From: Candidatus Melainabacteria bacterium
GTDB lineage: Bacteria > Cyanobacteriota > Vampirovibrionia > Obscuribacterales > Obscuribacteraceae
Assembly (NCBI GenBank): GCA_003963305.1
Contig: RXJR01000004.1
Coordinates: 184,562 to 248,561, forward strand
Reading direction: 5' to 3'
DNA length: 64,000 bases
Part shown: in pieces, positions 1 through 7,622 of the stretch
How the letters are laid out: every line of letters begins with the position of its first letter
How positions within the stretch are numbered: the first letter of the stretch is position 1
The notes under the pieces: generated by a model
What the model was told of the DNA's origin: nothing
The model's database searches: none
Seen by the model: the letters and a program-made list of their open reading frames with translations, nothing else
Program-made: the position numbers and the translations under genes

Positions 1-2
1 CG

Positions 3-269
3 ATGTCCGGAACGCTAGTATTCAACCCTGCCATTTACCAGCCCGCCGCAATCAATCAACGTCAGCTGACAACAACAATGGCTGGAGTAAATACAAGCGT
101 TTTGTGTGATGGCACCACTATTGATACCGACAGCGAAGGACGCGTATTGCAAGCTGTCTACGCGAGTGGCACCAAAGTAAAACGCACTGCTAATTACTGC
201 ATGGTGCAATCACAGGATCTGGGCTACTGGATAGGCGACAAGCAAGGACGTTGGTTCCCACTCGACTAA
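3..269 (+). CDS. C-terminal part of an unrecognised protein (left edge)
   Basis: An open frame of 88 residues runs from the window edge to a TAA. The first ATG is only two bases from the edge and has no visible ribosome site, so this is probably the tail of a longer protein. I recognise no family. The tail has short polar beta-like stretches, two cysteines, and ends in an aromatic motif (GYWIGDKQGRWFPLD). No neighbour context is available on the left. Confidence 0.5.
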   Translation: MSGTLVFNPAIYQPAAINQRQLTTTMAGVNTSVLCDGTTIDTDSEGRVLQAVYASGTKVKRTANYCMVQSQDLGYWIGDKQGRWFPLD

Positions 270-404
270 GAGCCACCAATTCTCCGTTTTAAAAAGTTTA
301 GGGCAGTTCGGGCGTCAGGCAACTGGCGCTTCGGGCGTTCTAGGGGTATTTTTCAGAAATAATCGCCCACTGCTGAGCCTTTCAGAAAATTTCTTCCGCG
401 CCTC

Positions 405-433
405 TTGACGAAACTAGACGACCGGTCTAATAT
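405..433 (+). promoter_or_regulatory. Promoter of the TetR gene with operator between -35 and -10
   Basis: TTGACG (405-410) and TAATAT (428-433) are separated by exactly 17 bases and look like a sigma-70 promoter. The spacer holds the 8-bp palindrome GACCGGTC (420-427) inside a longer imperfect one, TAGACGACCGGTCTA (415-429). GACCGGTC recurs at 1145-1152, upstream of the next gene. An operator in the spacer is classic for an autorepressing TetR protein; binding itself is inferred. Confidence 0.7.
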
Positions 434-480
434 GTAAAAGTGACAGCGCAACTAGAACATCTGAAAGGCAGTTTGAAGCC

Positions 481-1086
481 ATGGTTAGAACAAGCACAAC
501 CAAAGAAAGCACCAAGCTACAGTTACTTGAAGCCGGCATCGATATCATGATCGAGAAAGGTTACAACAACACTGGCATCATGGAAGTGTTGCAGAAGACA
601 GGCGTGCCTAAAGGTTCGTTCTACTACTACTTCGACAGCAAAGAAGAGTTCGGGCTGCAAATAATCAACTATTTCAATGACAACATCGTCGTGAAAAAGC
701 GCAGAGCACTTGAAGATAAGAGTGTCACGCCTCTCACCCGGCTGCGAAATTACTGCGATGATTTGATTGCCAACATCGAGTTGAATGAGTGCCGGAAGGG
801 CTGCCTGATCGACAACTTAAGCCAGGAAATGGCGGATCAAAACGAAGTTTTCCGCTGTCGCCTCAAAGAAATAGGCGATCAATCGACGGCTGCTTTTGCC
901 AGTTGCATCAAGGAAGGACAAGATCTCAAGGAAATTCCTCAGTGCTACAACAGCACGGAACTGGCAGAATTTTTCAATTATTCGATGAAGGGCGCCATTG
1001 CTCGCGCCAAGATTCTCAAAAATACTGAGCCTATAAAGGGCTTCATCAATTTGATGTTCAACCACTTTTTGAAAGTCCCATCCTAG
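481..1086 (+). CDS. TetR/AcrR-family regulator, NemR-like electrophile sensor
   Basis: A 201-residue DNA-binding repressor. The N-terminal helix-turn-helix (about residues 10-57) carries the family signature GVPKGSFYYYF. The ligand half contains CRKGCLIDNLS, in which Cys108 aligns with the reactive cysteine of E. coli NemR (in its GCL motif). NemR-type regulators sense quinones, aldehydes and bleach through cysteine and derepress an old-yellow-enzyme reductase. An OYE gene of exactly that kind lies two genes downstream, and copies of GACCGGTC precede both this gene and the next unit. The role as an electrophile-responsive autorepressor is therefore a well-supported inference. The ATG at 481 follows a purine-rich stretch (CTGAAAGGCAG). 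Confidence 0.85.
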   Translation: MVRTSTTKESTKLQLLEAGIDIMIEKGYNNTGIMEVLQKTGVPKGSFYYYFDSKEEFGLQIINYFNDNIVVKKRRALEDKSVTPLTRLRNYCDDLIANIELNECRKGCLIDNLSQEMADQNEVFRCRLKEIGDQSTAAFASCIKEGQDLKEIPQCYNSTELAEFFNYSMKGAIARAKILKNTEPIKGFINLMFNHFLKVPS

Positions 1087-1144
1087 GAAAACTTTGCGAC
1101 TAAAGTGATGAAGCGGCGCAGCGTTCGTTTCGCCAATTGTAATA

Positions 1145-1152
1145 GACCGGTC
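1145..1152. promoter_or_regulatory. Second GACCGGTC operator candidate
   Basis: The palindrome found in the TetR promoter spacer recurs here within TAGACCGGTCGA, in the gap between the TetR gene and the LRV/ene-reductase genes. A weak -10 candidate (TGTAAT, 1138-1143) lies just upstream; no good -35 is visible. It is the natural target for regulating the downstream reductase unit. Confidence 0.55.
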
Positions 1153-1292
1153 GATTCAGCCAACAAATTCGCCCCTAAATTGCAGATTCAATCTATTCGC
1201 CTATTCGCCCCAATCTAATCGGATAACTCCGATCAACCAATCATTCCAACCCAAATTCCACCGTCACAATTTAAAAGCAGGAGTCATAAACC

Positions 1293-1748
1293 ATGTGCAC
1301 ATCATCTTCCGATCTTCTTTCTGGAACGCTCCATCGTCCTTCCAATTATTGGCTGAGTTATCTCAGTGCCGGTCATCCGGAAACGCCCCTGTGCATTCTC
1401 GCTGAACTTGCGCACAGCACTGACCACACGATCCGCGTCAGGGTAGCCGAAAATAAGCTCACACCACTATTCATTCAGCGAATGCTCGTCACCGACTCGC
1501 ATCCAGAGGTGCGCTCTGCGCTTGCCGAAAATCCGGCGGTCTCCGAGGAAATTCTCTGGAAACTGGCGAAAGACGAAGATCCAATCGTACGCTACGAGCT
1601 TGCCGACAATCCGAACATCGCTGTCACTTTGCTGATCACCCTCGTAAACGATGAGAATCCTTACGTATCAGTCCGAGCCGAACAAACCCTGGAAAAAATT
1701 CTGGCAGCCAGCAAGCAACCAGAAAGAGAGGAAAAGCTGGCAGCCTGA
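1293..1748 (+). CDS. Leucine-rich-repeat-variant (LRV/HEAT-like) repeat protein
   Basis: A 151-residue soluble alpha-helical repeat protein. Units of about 24 residues recur with the pattern DxxPxVRxxLAxNPxxxxxxLxxLxxD (for example HPEVRSALAENPAVS and DPIVRYELADNPNIA), the LRV/HEAT-like signature of protein-protein interaction solenoids. The ATG is preceded by AGCAGGAG at good spacing. It sits between the NemR-like regulator and the ene-reductase, 164 bases before the latter, and may share the upstream operator. The function is unknown; it has no catalytic motif, signal peptide or membrane segment. Confidence 0.75.
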   Translation: MCTSSSDLLSGTLHRPSNYWLSYLSAGHPETPLCILAELAHSTDHTIRVRVAENKLTPLFIQRMLVTDSHPEVRSALAENPAVSEEILWKLAKDEDPIVRYELADNPNIAVTLLITLVNDENPYVSVRAEQTLEKILAASKQPEREEKLAA

Positions 1749-1912
1749 CAGTTTTATAGATCGTGCGCCACGAGCGCCACGACACCACTGCAAACGAAGA
1801 CTGCGCCGCGCGTCACGAAAAGCCCGCCAGCAAATCGTGGCGCGCGCCGCCCCACAAAATCCAAACCAATCGGATAAACTAATAAACCACGTAACTTTGG
1901 GAGCCTCATTCA

Positions 1913-3046
1913 ATGACATCTGAGCAAGCATCTCCAGCATCTGCATCAAATATGGTGGCAGAGAAACCGAATCTATTTTCTCCGCTGAAGATTCGCGACA
2001 TCACCTTGAAAAATCGCATCGGTGTTTCTCCTATGTGCCAATACAGTTCAGTTGACGGATTCGCCAACGACTGGCATCTGGTCCACCTGGGCTCCCGAGC
2101 AGTTGGTGGTGCAGCACTGGTAATTTGCGAAGCATCGGGTGTTGAAGCGAGAGGACGTATTACGCCGGACGATCTGGGCATCTACAAAGATGAACATATC
2201 GAGATGCTGAAGAAAATTACCAGCTTCATCGAAGAGTGGGGCGCTGTTCCCGGAATTCAACTTGCTCATGCGGGGCGCAAGGGATCAACCCTGAACCCAT
2301 GGAAAGCAGCATCTCGGCATGCAAAGGTTGACCTGAAAGACGACGAGGGAGGCTGGGAAGTAGTTGGACCAAGTCCGGTGCCATTCAATCCGGAGTGGCG
2401 TAATCCGCATGAATTGACGATTTCCGAAATCAAAGAGATTCAGGAAAAATTTCGTCTGGCTACGCAACGAGCAATAAAAGCCGGATTTAAGTGGGTGGAG
2501 TTGCACGCGGCACACGGTTATCTGCTGAACAGTTTCTACTCACCACTGTCTAATTTCCGCAAAGATGAATATGGTGGCAGCTTTGAAAACAGAATACGAT
2601 TTGTCGTCGAAACCGCTCGAATTATTCGCAGCGAATGGCCGGCAGGCTACCCGATGTCAGTACGGCTCTCGGCGACCGACTGGGTGGATGGCGGCTGGAC
2701 TATCGAAGATTCCGTTGCCCTGTCAAAGATACTCAAGGCTGAAGGCGTAGACGTCATTGATTGCAGCAGCGGCAACGTGCGTGCCGGCGATAGATATCCC
2801 TATGCGCCCGGATTTCAGGTGCCGCTGGCCGCACAGGTAAAGGCTGAGGCGAATATCCTTGCTGCGGCAGTCGGTATGATCACAGAACCCGAGCAAGCCA
2901 ATCAAATCATCCAGAAAGACCAGGCTGATATTGTCCTGTTGGCTCGGGAATTGATGCGAGATCCCTACTGGCCTCTCAGGGCTGCGAAACAACTCGGACT
3001 GCCTGCAACCGAGGCACTGCCGCGACGATATACATATGCGCTGTAA
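1913..3046 (+). CDS. Old-yellow-enzyme family NAD(P)H:flavin oxidoreductase (YqjM type)
   Basis: A 377-residue FMN-dependent TIM-barrel ene-reductase that reduces activated C=C bonds of enones, quinones and similar electrophiles with NAD(P)H. The YqjM subclass is indicated by SPMCQYSS at residues 39-46 (Cys42 matches the redox-tuning Cys26 of YqjM, and Tyr44 its active-site Tyr) and by the substrate-binding pair in ELHAAHGYL. SPLSNFRKDEYGGSFENR is the strongly conserved loop that follows. It has an N-terminal extension of about 20 residues before the core. GGGAGCC precedes the ATG. Placement downstream of a NemR-like TetR regulator supports a detoxification role. Confidence 0.92.
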   Translation: MTSEQASPASASNMVAEKPNLFSPLKIRDITLKNRIGVSPMCQYSSVDGFANDWHLVHLGSRAVGGAALVICEASGVEARGRITPDDLGIYKDEHIEMLKKITSFIEEWGAVPGIQLAHAGRKGSTLNPWKAASRHAKVDLKDDEGGWEVVGPSPVPFNPEWRNPHELTISEIKEIQEKFRLATQRAIKAGFKWVELHAAHGYLLNSFYSPLSNFRKDEYGGSFENRIRFVVETARIIRSEWPAGYPMSVRLSATDWVDGGWTIEDSVALSKILKAEGVDVIDCSSGNVRAGDRYPYAPGFQVPLAAQVKAEANILAAAVGMITEPEQANQIIQKDQADIVLLARELMRDPYWPLRAAKQLGLPATEALPRRYTYAL

Positions 3047-3197
3047 TTCATAAGCCTCTCTAGTATGAGACTGCTTAGCTATGATTGTGCCTGGTTCGCG
3101 GGACCTATGGACAACGGAACTTTGCAGGTGCCTAAGAATGGAACTTTGTTGCGCCGCGCTGTATATTTAGAGGGAATTTTATGAGTTACGGCAGACT

Positions 3198-3872
3198 ATG
3201 GCAAAGATCCTAATTGTTGAAGATGACGTTGATTTGACCGTCATGATCGTCGAATGGCTTTCTTTCGAACACCATTCCGTGGAAGTAGTCCACAACGGTC
3301 GCGAAGGCTTGGACAGGCTGAGACTTTGTCAATATGATGCCATCATCCTGGATTGGTCGCTGCCCGAAATTTCAGGACTTGAAATCTGCCGTCAGTATCG
3401 TCAAGAACAGGGCAAATCGCCGATCATCATGCTCACCGGCAAAAACAGCATTTCAGATAAAGAGAGCGGTCTTGACTCCGGAGCCGACGATTATCTCACC
3501 AAGCCATTCAATATGAAGGAATTATCGGCGCGACTGCGCGCTGTACTACGCAGAGCCTCCGGTTCGAACTCGAATATTCTCACTGTTGGAGATTTATCGA
3601 TCGATCCAGGCAAGTACAAATTGACCAGGGCTGGAAAAGAGATTCAGTTATTACCGCGCGAATTTGCGTTGATGGAATTCCTGATGCGACATCCCGACGA
3701 AGTCTTTAGTGGAGACTCCTTATTACAACGAGTCTGGCATTCAGAAAGTGATGCTACATCAGAGGCATTACGCACCTGCATCAAACGATTGCGCCAAAAA
3801 ATCGATGGCGATTCCGATGACTCTATAATTCAGACGATTCCGCGAGTCGGCTACAAATTACGCGTTCAGTAA
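3198..3872 (+). CDS. OmpR/PhoB-family response regulator
   Basis: A 224-residue two-component transcription factor. The receiver domain (1-118) has the acidic pair in VEDDVD, the phospho-acceptor Asp in ILDWSLPE, the switch Thr in MLTGK and the Lys in TKPF. A winged-helix DNA-binding domain follows (about 125-222) and ends in PRVGYKLR. No cognate kinase is adjacent. A ten-codon frame with its own ribosome site (AGAGGGAATTTT, then ATG at 3181) ends at 3213, inside this gene, so translation could be coupled. The next gene starts about 20 bases downstream. The receiver resembles that of the stand-alone regulator at 53949 (DWxLPE, GLEICRQYR versus GIEICKQYR). Confidence 0.9.
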   Translation: MAKILIVEDDVDLTVMIVEWLSFEHHSVEVVHNGREGLDRLRLCQYDAIILDWSLPEISGLEICRQYRQEQGKSPIIMLTGKNSISDKESGLDSGADDYLTKPFNMKELSARLRAVLRRASGSNSNILTVGDLSIDPGKYKLTRAGKEIQLLPREFALMEFLMRHPDEVFSGDSLLQRVWHSESDATSEALRTCIKRLRQKIDGDSDDSIIQTIPRVGYKLRVQ

Positions 3873-3891
3873 ACATGCGAAACAGCCGTTG

Positions 3892-4626
3892 ATGGAGCCA
3901 AACAGCTTTTCTCTAGTTGCTATTTTCATCGTAGCGCTCCTCTATTCATCGGTAGGACATGGAGGCGCTTCGGGATATCTTGCCATTCTCGCACTCATGT
4001 CTGTGCCGAAACAAAACGCATCTTCCACAGCATTGATGCTCAATATTTTGGTGGCGTCTACCGCGGCGGCATCATATTATCGCTCCCGTTTTTTGAACCT
4101 TAAAAACACTGCACCATATTTGGTGGCGTCTGTTCCAGCCGCGTTTATCGGCGGTATGATCAAAGTTCCGAACAATATATATGAGGGGTTGTTGGCCATC
4201 AGTTTGTTAGTGGCGGCAATACGCCTGCTGCTGCCACCAAAAGAAACAGCAACAGCTGAGCTAAAACAACCCAATGCGGCTCTGGCAGCGGTTTGCGGTG
4301 CGACTATAGGATTGCTGTCAGGCATAGTCGGAATCGGCGGCGGAATTTTTCTCAGCCCGCTTATAGTGATCGCCGGTTGGGATACCGCCAAGCACGCCTC
4401 CGGAACTGCCGCACTCTTTATAGTAATAAACTCAATCGCTGGAATAACAGGAAGACTACTAACCAATTCCTTTGTAATCGGCTCAGACTGGTCCTTCCTG
4501 GTAGCAGCATTCGCAGGCGGTGTGATTGGATCGCATCTTGGCGCAAATATTTTTTCGCAAAATGCTCTAAAAAGAACCCTGGCTCTCGTACTCGGTATAG
4601 CATCGGCAAAGTTGTTAGTCGCTTAA
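3892..4626 (+). CDS. TauE/SafE-family sulfite/anion exporter (membrane permease)
   Basis: A membrane protein of about 244 residues with seven to eight predicted hydrophobic helices in two similar halves. The repeats begin near SSVGHGGASGYLA and LSGIVGIGGGIFLSPL, the glycine-rich signature of the TauE/SafE family (sulfite, sulfoacetate or other anion export across the inner membrane). An in-frame TTG at 3889 directly precedes the ATG at 3892; the ATG is preferred. It lies 20 bases after the PhoB-type regulator on the same strand and may be cotranscribed. The substrate cannot be predicted. Confidence 0.85.
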   Translation: MEPNSFSLVAIFIVALLYSSVGHGGASGYLAILALMSVPKQNASSTALMLNILVASTAAASYYRSRFLNLKNTAPYLVASVPAAFIGGMIKVPNNIYEGLLAISLLVAAIRLLLPPKETATAELKQPNAALAAVCGATIGLLSGIVGIGGGIFLSPLIVIAGWDTAKHASGTAALFIVINSIAGITGRLLTNSFVIGSDWSFLVAAFAGGVIGSHLGANIFSQNALKRTLALVLGIASAKLLVA

Positions 4627-4690
4627 AGCCCGCCCGTTAATCGTCTCCGAGATCGGGTGATATAAAGTCGTCACACCCTATACCGAAACA

Positions 4691-4718
4691 GGTGGATACC
4701 TGCAAAGCTGGATTACAC
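4691..4718 (+). promoter_or_regulatory. 28-nt leader element shared by the two sigma-factor genes (copy A)
   Basis: This element (GGTGGATACCTG, then CTGGATTACAC) differs at only two positions from 6042-6069, and each lies about 60 bases before the likely start of an ECF sigma gene. Flanking upstream sequence is otherwise dissimilar. Preservation of sequence and distance suggests a functional site, such as an autoregulated ECF promoter or a leader-RNA element. The function is inferred. Confidence 0.5.
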
Positions 4719-4779
4719 GGGCGTTTCGGCTGTTTATGATGTGTTCATGGACGCAATGCATCACAAATCGGAGACAGCT

Positions 4780-5439
4780 ATGACAAGCCTCAAATCGAAA
4801 TCTGAACAACCAAAACTCACTTTAGTTCGCGGCAACCGTTACCAACAGCTTGAAGACTCTGAACTTGTTCTGTTGTGCCAGAAAAAAGATAAGGCTGCGT
4901 TCGATGCACTCATGAACCGTCACCAGCGCAACGTACACGCCATGCTCTATAAGATGGCACCGGATTGGAACGATACCGCCGACCTGGCTCAAGAAGCCTT
5001 CATCAGAATCTGGAAAGGCATCGACAAACTGCAAAATCCAAAAGCTTTCAAGTCCTGGATGGGTCAAATCGTCACGAACCTCTTCTATGACGAATTAAGA
5101 AAACGCCCACGTCAAACTGTCATCATGTCGCTGGATGCCCCCATCGGTGGTGACGAAGAAGGAGAATCGCCAACACGTGACATTCCTGACACAGCAGCTG
5201 GACCGGACGAACTTTACGATCGAAAAGATACGAGAAAAACCGTTGAAGCCGCTATTGCAACGCTTCCACGCCAGTTCAGAACTGCAATCATACTGCGCGA
5301 AGTAAACGATTTACCTTATGACGAAATCGCTGCAATCACACAAACCGACATCGGAACAGTCAAGTCGAGAATTTCAAGAGCAAGAACCAAAGTGCAGAAC
5401 ATCTTGCGCCCTCAATTCCGCGCTGAAAAATCAGCTTAG
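4780..5439 (+). CDS. ECF-type RNA polymerase sigma factor (paralogue 1)
   Basis: A sigma-70 family group 4 factor that redirects RNA polymerase to specific promoters. Region 2 (about residues 30-100) has the core-binding motif DLAQEAFIRIWKGI and the -10 segment FKSWMGQIVTNLFYDELRKRPR. Region 4 (about 150-215) has LPRQFRTAIILREV and an HTH ending in IGTVKSRISRAR. An acidic linker (DEEGESPTRDIPDT) joins them. The frame opens at a GTG at 4741, but GGAG at 4770-4773 sits six bases before the ATG at 4780, so I prefer 219 residues. No membrane anti-sigma factor is adjacent. A second, very similar factor lies 690 bases downstream. Confidence 0.9.
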   Translation: MTSLKSKSEQPKLTLVRGNRYQQLEDSELVLLCQKKDKAAFDALMNRHQRNVHAMLYKMAPDWNDTADLAQEAFIRIWKGIDKLQNPKAFKSWMGQIVTNLFYDELRKRPRQTVIMSLDAPIGGDEEGESPTRDIPDTAAGPDELYDRKDTRKTVEAAIATLPRQFRTAIILREVNDLPYDEIAAITQTDIGTVKSRISRARTKVQNILRPQFRAEKSA

Positions 5440-5494
5440 TTCTCTCACTGAGTCTGCGCAATCAGCTCAGACTCACCATCGGGAAGATAGAAGG

Positions 5495-5776
5495 ATGAAC
5501 AAAATGAAATTTGCACAAAACAACTCAAATACAGAAAAACTTTCCGCTGCCATCTCAGCAAAGCTATGCGGTGACAACATTTTTGCGTTGCACGTAAGCA
5601 CCGCATTCTCGGACACGACAGTGCCCAAGACCACACTGGAAGACAAATCAAACGATAAGAACGAGTCGCTCAACGACAACGTTGTGTCCATAAAGGCAAA
5701 CGCCGAAAGCGCTGGAGTGTGCGTGGATGGCGTGTGTTCAATCAGTTGGAAACCAAAGAGACCAAGTGCTGCGTAG
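5495..5776 (+). CDS. Small unrecognised protein following sigma paralogue 1
   Basis: A 93-residue hydrophilic protein starting 55 bases after the sigma gene. The ATG at 5495 follows GGGAAG; an in-frame ATG at 5504 follows AAGGA and is equally possible. It is rich in Asn, Lys, Asp and Ser. A cysteine pair near the C-terminus (GVCVDGVCSISW) could bind a metal or form a disulfide. It has no transmembrane helix and no zinc-finger anti-sigma motif (HxxxCxxC). The second sigma gene lacks an equivalent. Position suggests a sigma-linked role, but I do not recognise the family. Confidence 0.5.
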   Translation: MNKMKFAQNNSNTEKLSAAISAKLCGDNIFALHVSTAFSDTTVPKTTLEDKSNDKNESLNDNVVSIKANAESAGVCVDGVCSISWKPKRPSAA

Positions 5777-5786
5777 TGAAAATTGT

Positions 5787-5936
5787 CATGGAGCGCACCC
5801 GCCCACGTAATTTTAAGTCATGGAGCGCACCCGCCCACGTAATTTTAAGTCATGGAGCGCACCCGTCCCGGGTGCACGTGAAGGATGCACTCGACGTGAT
5901 GCACGTAAGACGCGTGCGCTCCATGTAACTTAAAAT
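5787..5936. repeat. 32-bp tandem repeat ending in a large inverted repeat
   Basis: The unit CATGGAGCGCACCCG plus CCACGTAATTTTAAGT recurs with a 32-base period at 5787 and 5819, with a third partial copy at 5851. The segment ATTTTAAGT/CATGGAGCGCAC (5842-5862) is then repeated inverted at 5914-5936 with a 2-base bulge, giving a stem of about 21 bp around a 51-base loop. The loop contains further GTGCA/TGCAC pairs. It fills most of the 351-base gap between the small gene (ending 5776) and sigma paralogue 2; nothing there looks coding. It may be a dispersed palindromic element or a strong RNA structure. Confidence 0.75.
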
Positions 5937-6041
5937 CGAAGTTATAAACTCCAACTTTTATATACAGTGCATAGCCGCACAAGTTTTATCGCCCACAGGA
6001 TGCGTCATTCCAACGTCGAGGTATGCGAGGGTACCCCGATC

Positions 6042-6069
6042 GGTGGATACCTGAAAGGCTGGATTACAC
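6042..6069 (+). promoter_or_regulatory. 28-nt leader element shared by the two sigma-factor genes (copy B)
   Basis: This matches 4691-4718 at 26 of 28 positions (GGTGGATACCTG, CTGGATTACAC) and lies 58 bases before the start of sigma paralogue 2, against 61 bases for copy A. It is a probable promoter or leader element retained after gene duplication. Confidence 0.5.
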
Positions 6070-6127
6070 CGCTTCTCTGGCTCAGTACTATGAAGGAGTG
6101 GATAGCAATTCGACGCCTGGAGGCGAT

Positions 6128-6781
6128 ATGAAAACCGCGAAGACAGAAGCGAAACAAACAACTCTGAGCCTGGTCCGTAACAACTACAATGAGATGGATG
6201 ACACTCAATTAGTACTGTTGTGTCAGCAACACGATCAGGCGGCCTTCGATGTTCTTATTAAGCGTCATCAACGCAGCCTCTACGCCATGCTTTATAAACT
6301 TGCTCCAGACTGGAACGACTCGGCAGACCTGGCTCAAGAAGCGTGTATCAGAATTTGGAAAGGCATCGGTAAGTTGCAAAACCCAAAAGCATTCAAGTCC
6401 TGGATGGGTCAAATTGTCACCAATCTTTTCTATGATGAATTACGAAAACGTCCGCGCCAAACCGTCATCCTCTCACTCGATGCTCCGATGAATGGCGATG
6501 ATGAAGACAGCCCAACACGCGACCTGGCTGACCCAGCTGCGGGACCGGATGAGCTTTACGACCGCAAAGATTTGCGTAAAACCGTAGATGCAGCAATCTC
6601 AACTCTGCCACGTCAATTCAGAACGGCAATCATTTTGCGAGAAGTCGAAGACCTTCCTTACGATGAAATTGCCAAAATAACACAAACAGATATCGGCACC
6701 GTCAAATCAAGAATCTCCAGAGCTCGCACAAAAGTGCAAAATATCTTGCGCCCACAATTCCGAGCAGAAAAATCAGCTTAG
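6128..6781 (+). CDS. ECF-type RNA polymerase sigma factor (paralogue 2)
   Basis: A 217-residue group 4 sigma factor nearly superimposable on the one at 4780. Region 2 (DLAQEACIRIWKGI; FKSWMGQIVTNLFYDELRKRPR) and region 4 (LPRQFRTAIILREV; IGTVKSRISRARTKVQNIL) are almost unchanged, and the C-terminal RPQFRAEKSA is identical. Differences cluster in the N-terminal 30 residues and the acidic linker. TGGAGG at 6118-6123 sets the start at the ATG at 6128; upstream in-frame codons lack a ribosome site. The tandem arrangement plus the shared leader element indicates a local duplication. A hairpin terminator follows directly. Confidence 0.9.
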   Translation: MKTAKTEAKQTTLSLVRNNYNEMDDTQLVLLCQQHDQAAFDVLIKRHQRSLYAMLYKLAPDWNDSADLAQEACIRIWKGIGKLQNPKAFKSWMGQIVTNLFYDELRKRPRQTVILSLDAPMNGDDEDSPTRDLADPAAGPDELYDRKDLRKTVDAAISTLPRQFRTAIILREVEDLPYDEIAKITQTDIGTVKSRISRARTKVQNILRPQFRAEKSA

Positions 6782-6812
6782 ATTAGTTCCTCACAACAAA
6801 GTTTAAGAGCCT

Positions 6813-6847
6813 CGAGTGGATGTCCCCCGACATTCACTCGATTTTTT
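6813..6847 (+). terminator. Rho-independent terminator after sigma paralogue 2
   Basis: A 12-bp stem (CGAGTGGATGTC paired with GACATTCACTCG, one G-U pair) closes a four-C loop and is followed by ATTTTTTAG. It ends the sigma transcript; the downstream genes run on the opposite strand. Confidence 0.85.
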
Positions 6848-6920
6848 AGAAGCGAAGCCGCACATGGTGCGAGCACAGATGTGATCAACCGTATCCAGAT
6901 GGAACGAGCAAACAATACGA

Positions 6921-7622
6921 TCAAACGATGCCCTGTTTCATAGCCTTCACGGCAGCTTCGGTGCGATCAGAAACAGCCAATTTCTCCATGATATGGCGCA
7001 TATGAGTTTTGACTGTCTCCAGTCCCAGACCCAATCGCTCAGCGATTTTCTGATTGCTCAATCCATCGGCCACCAGGCGCAAAACCTCAGTCTCTCGCGG
7101 CGAGAGTGAGATATTAGTTTTCGGTGCTTTCGGAGGCGCTTTTGTCACCACCGCTGGTTGTGCTTCAGTTAACGAATAGGCACTGAGCACGCGATTGGCA
7201 ATACCAGGATCAAGCCAGACAGCGCCATCGGCAACCATCTTAATAACTGTAGAAAGCTGCTGTGGAGCAATGTTTTTCAAACAATATCCATTAGCACCAG
7301 CACTCAGTGCTGCAAAGATTGTCTGGTCGCTTTTGTGAGAGGTGAGCATGATCACCCGCACGTCTGGAGCCTGTTCCTTAATTTGCTTCGTAGCCTCGAT
7401 GCCGTCCATATTTGGCATCTCAATATCCATGAGAACGACTTCCGGTCTGGCTTCGATAGTGCGCTTCAATCCATCGGCACCGTCTGATGCTTCTCCAACA
7501 ATGTTCAAACCGGAGATCTGCTCCAAGCTCAGCTTTAGACCCATTCTCGTGAATTCATGATCTTCAACGATCAGAATTTTGATATCTCGGTTATCTGAAT
7601 TTTCCGTATTGTCTTCTGGCAT
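6921..7622 (-). CDS. NarL/FixJ-family response regulator
   Basis: A 233-residue two-component transcription factor. The receiver (about 12-130) has VEDHEFTRMG, the phospho-acceptor Asp in VVLMDIEMPNMDG and the switch region MLTSHKS. A LuxR-type HTH (about 165-230) carries LSPRETEVLRLVADG and VKTHMRHIMEKL. Its ATG directly abuts the stop of the upstream kinase gene (7623-9215), so the two are translationally coupled and almost certainly cognate. The regulator at 47880 is a close paralogue (VKTHIRHIMEKLEVSDRTQAAVKA), so the system has been duplicated in this genome. Confidence 0.92.
   Translation of the reverse strand: MPEDNTENSDNRDIKILIVEDHEFTRMGLKLSLEQISGLNIVGEASDGADGLKRTIEARPEVVLMDIEMPNMDGIEATKQIKEQAPDVRVIMLTSHKSDQTIFAALSAGANGYCLKNIAPQQLSTVIKMVADGAVWLDPGIANRVLSAYSLTEAQPAVVTKAPPKAPKTNISLSPRETEVLRLVADGLSNQKIAERLGLGLETVKTHMRHIMEKLAVSDRTEAAVKAMKQGIV

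Noticed and set aside
5787-5936. Possible CRISPR array
   Set aside because: The direct copies abut with no unique spacers and one copy is inverted; no cas gene is in the window.
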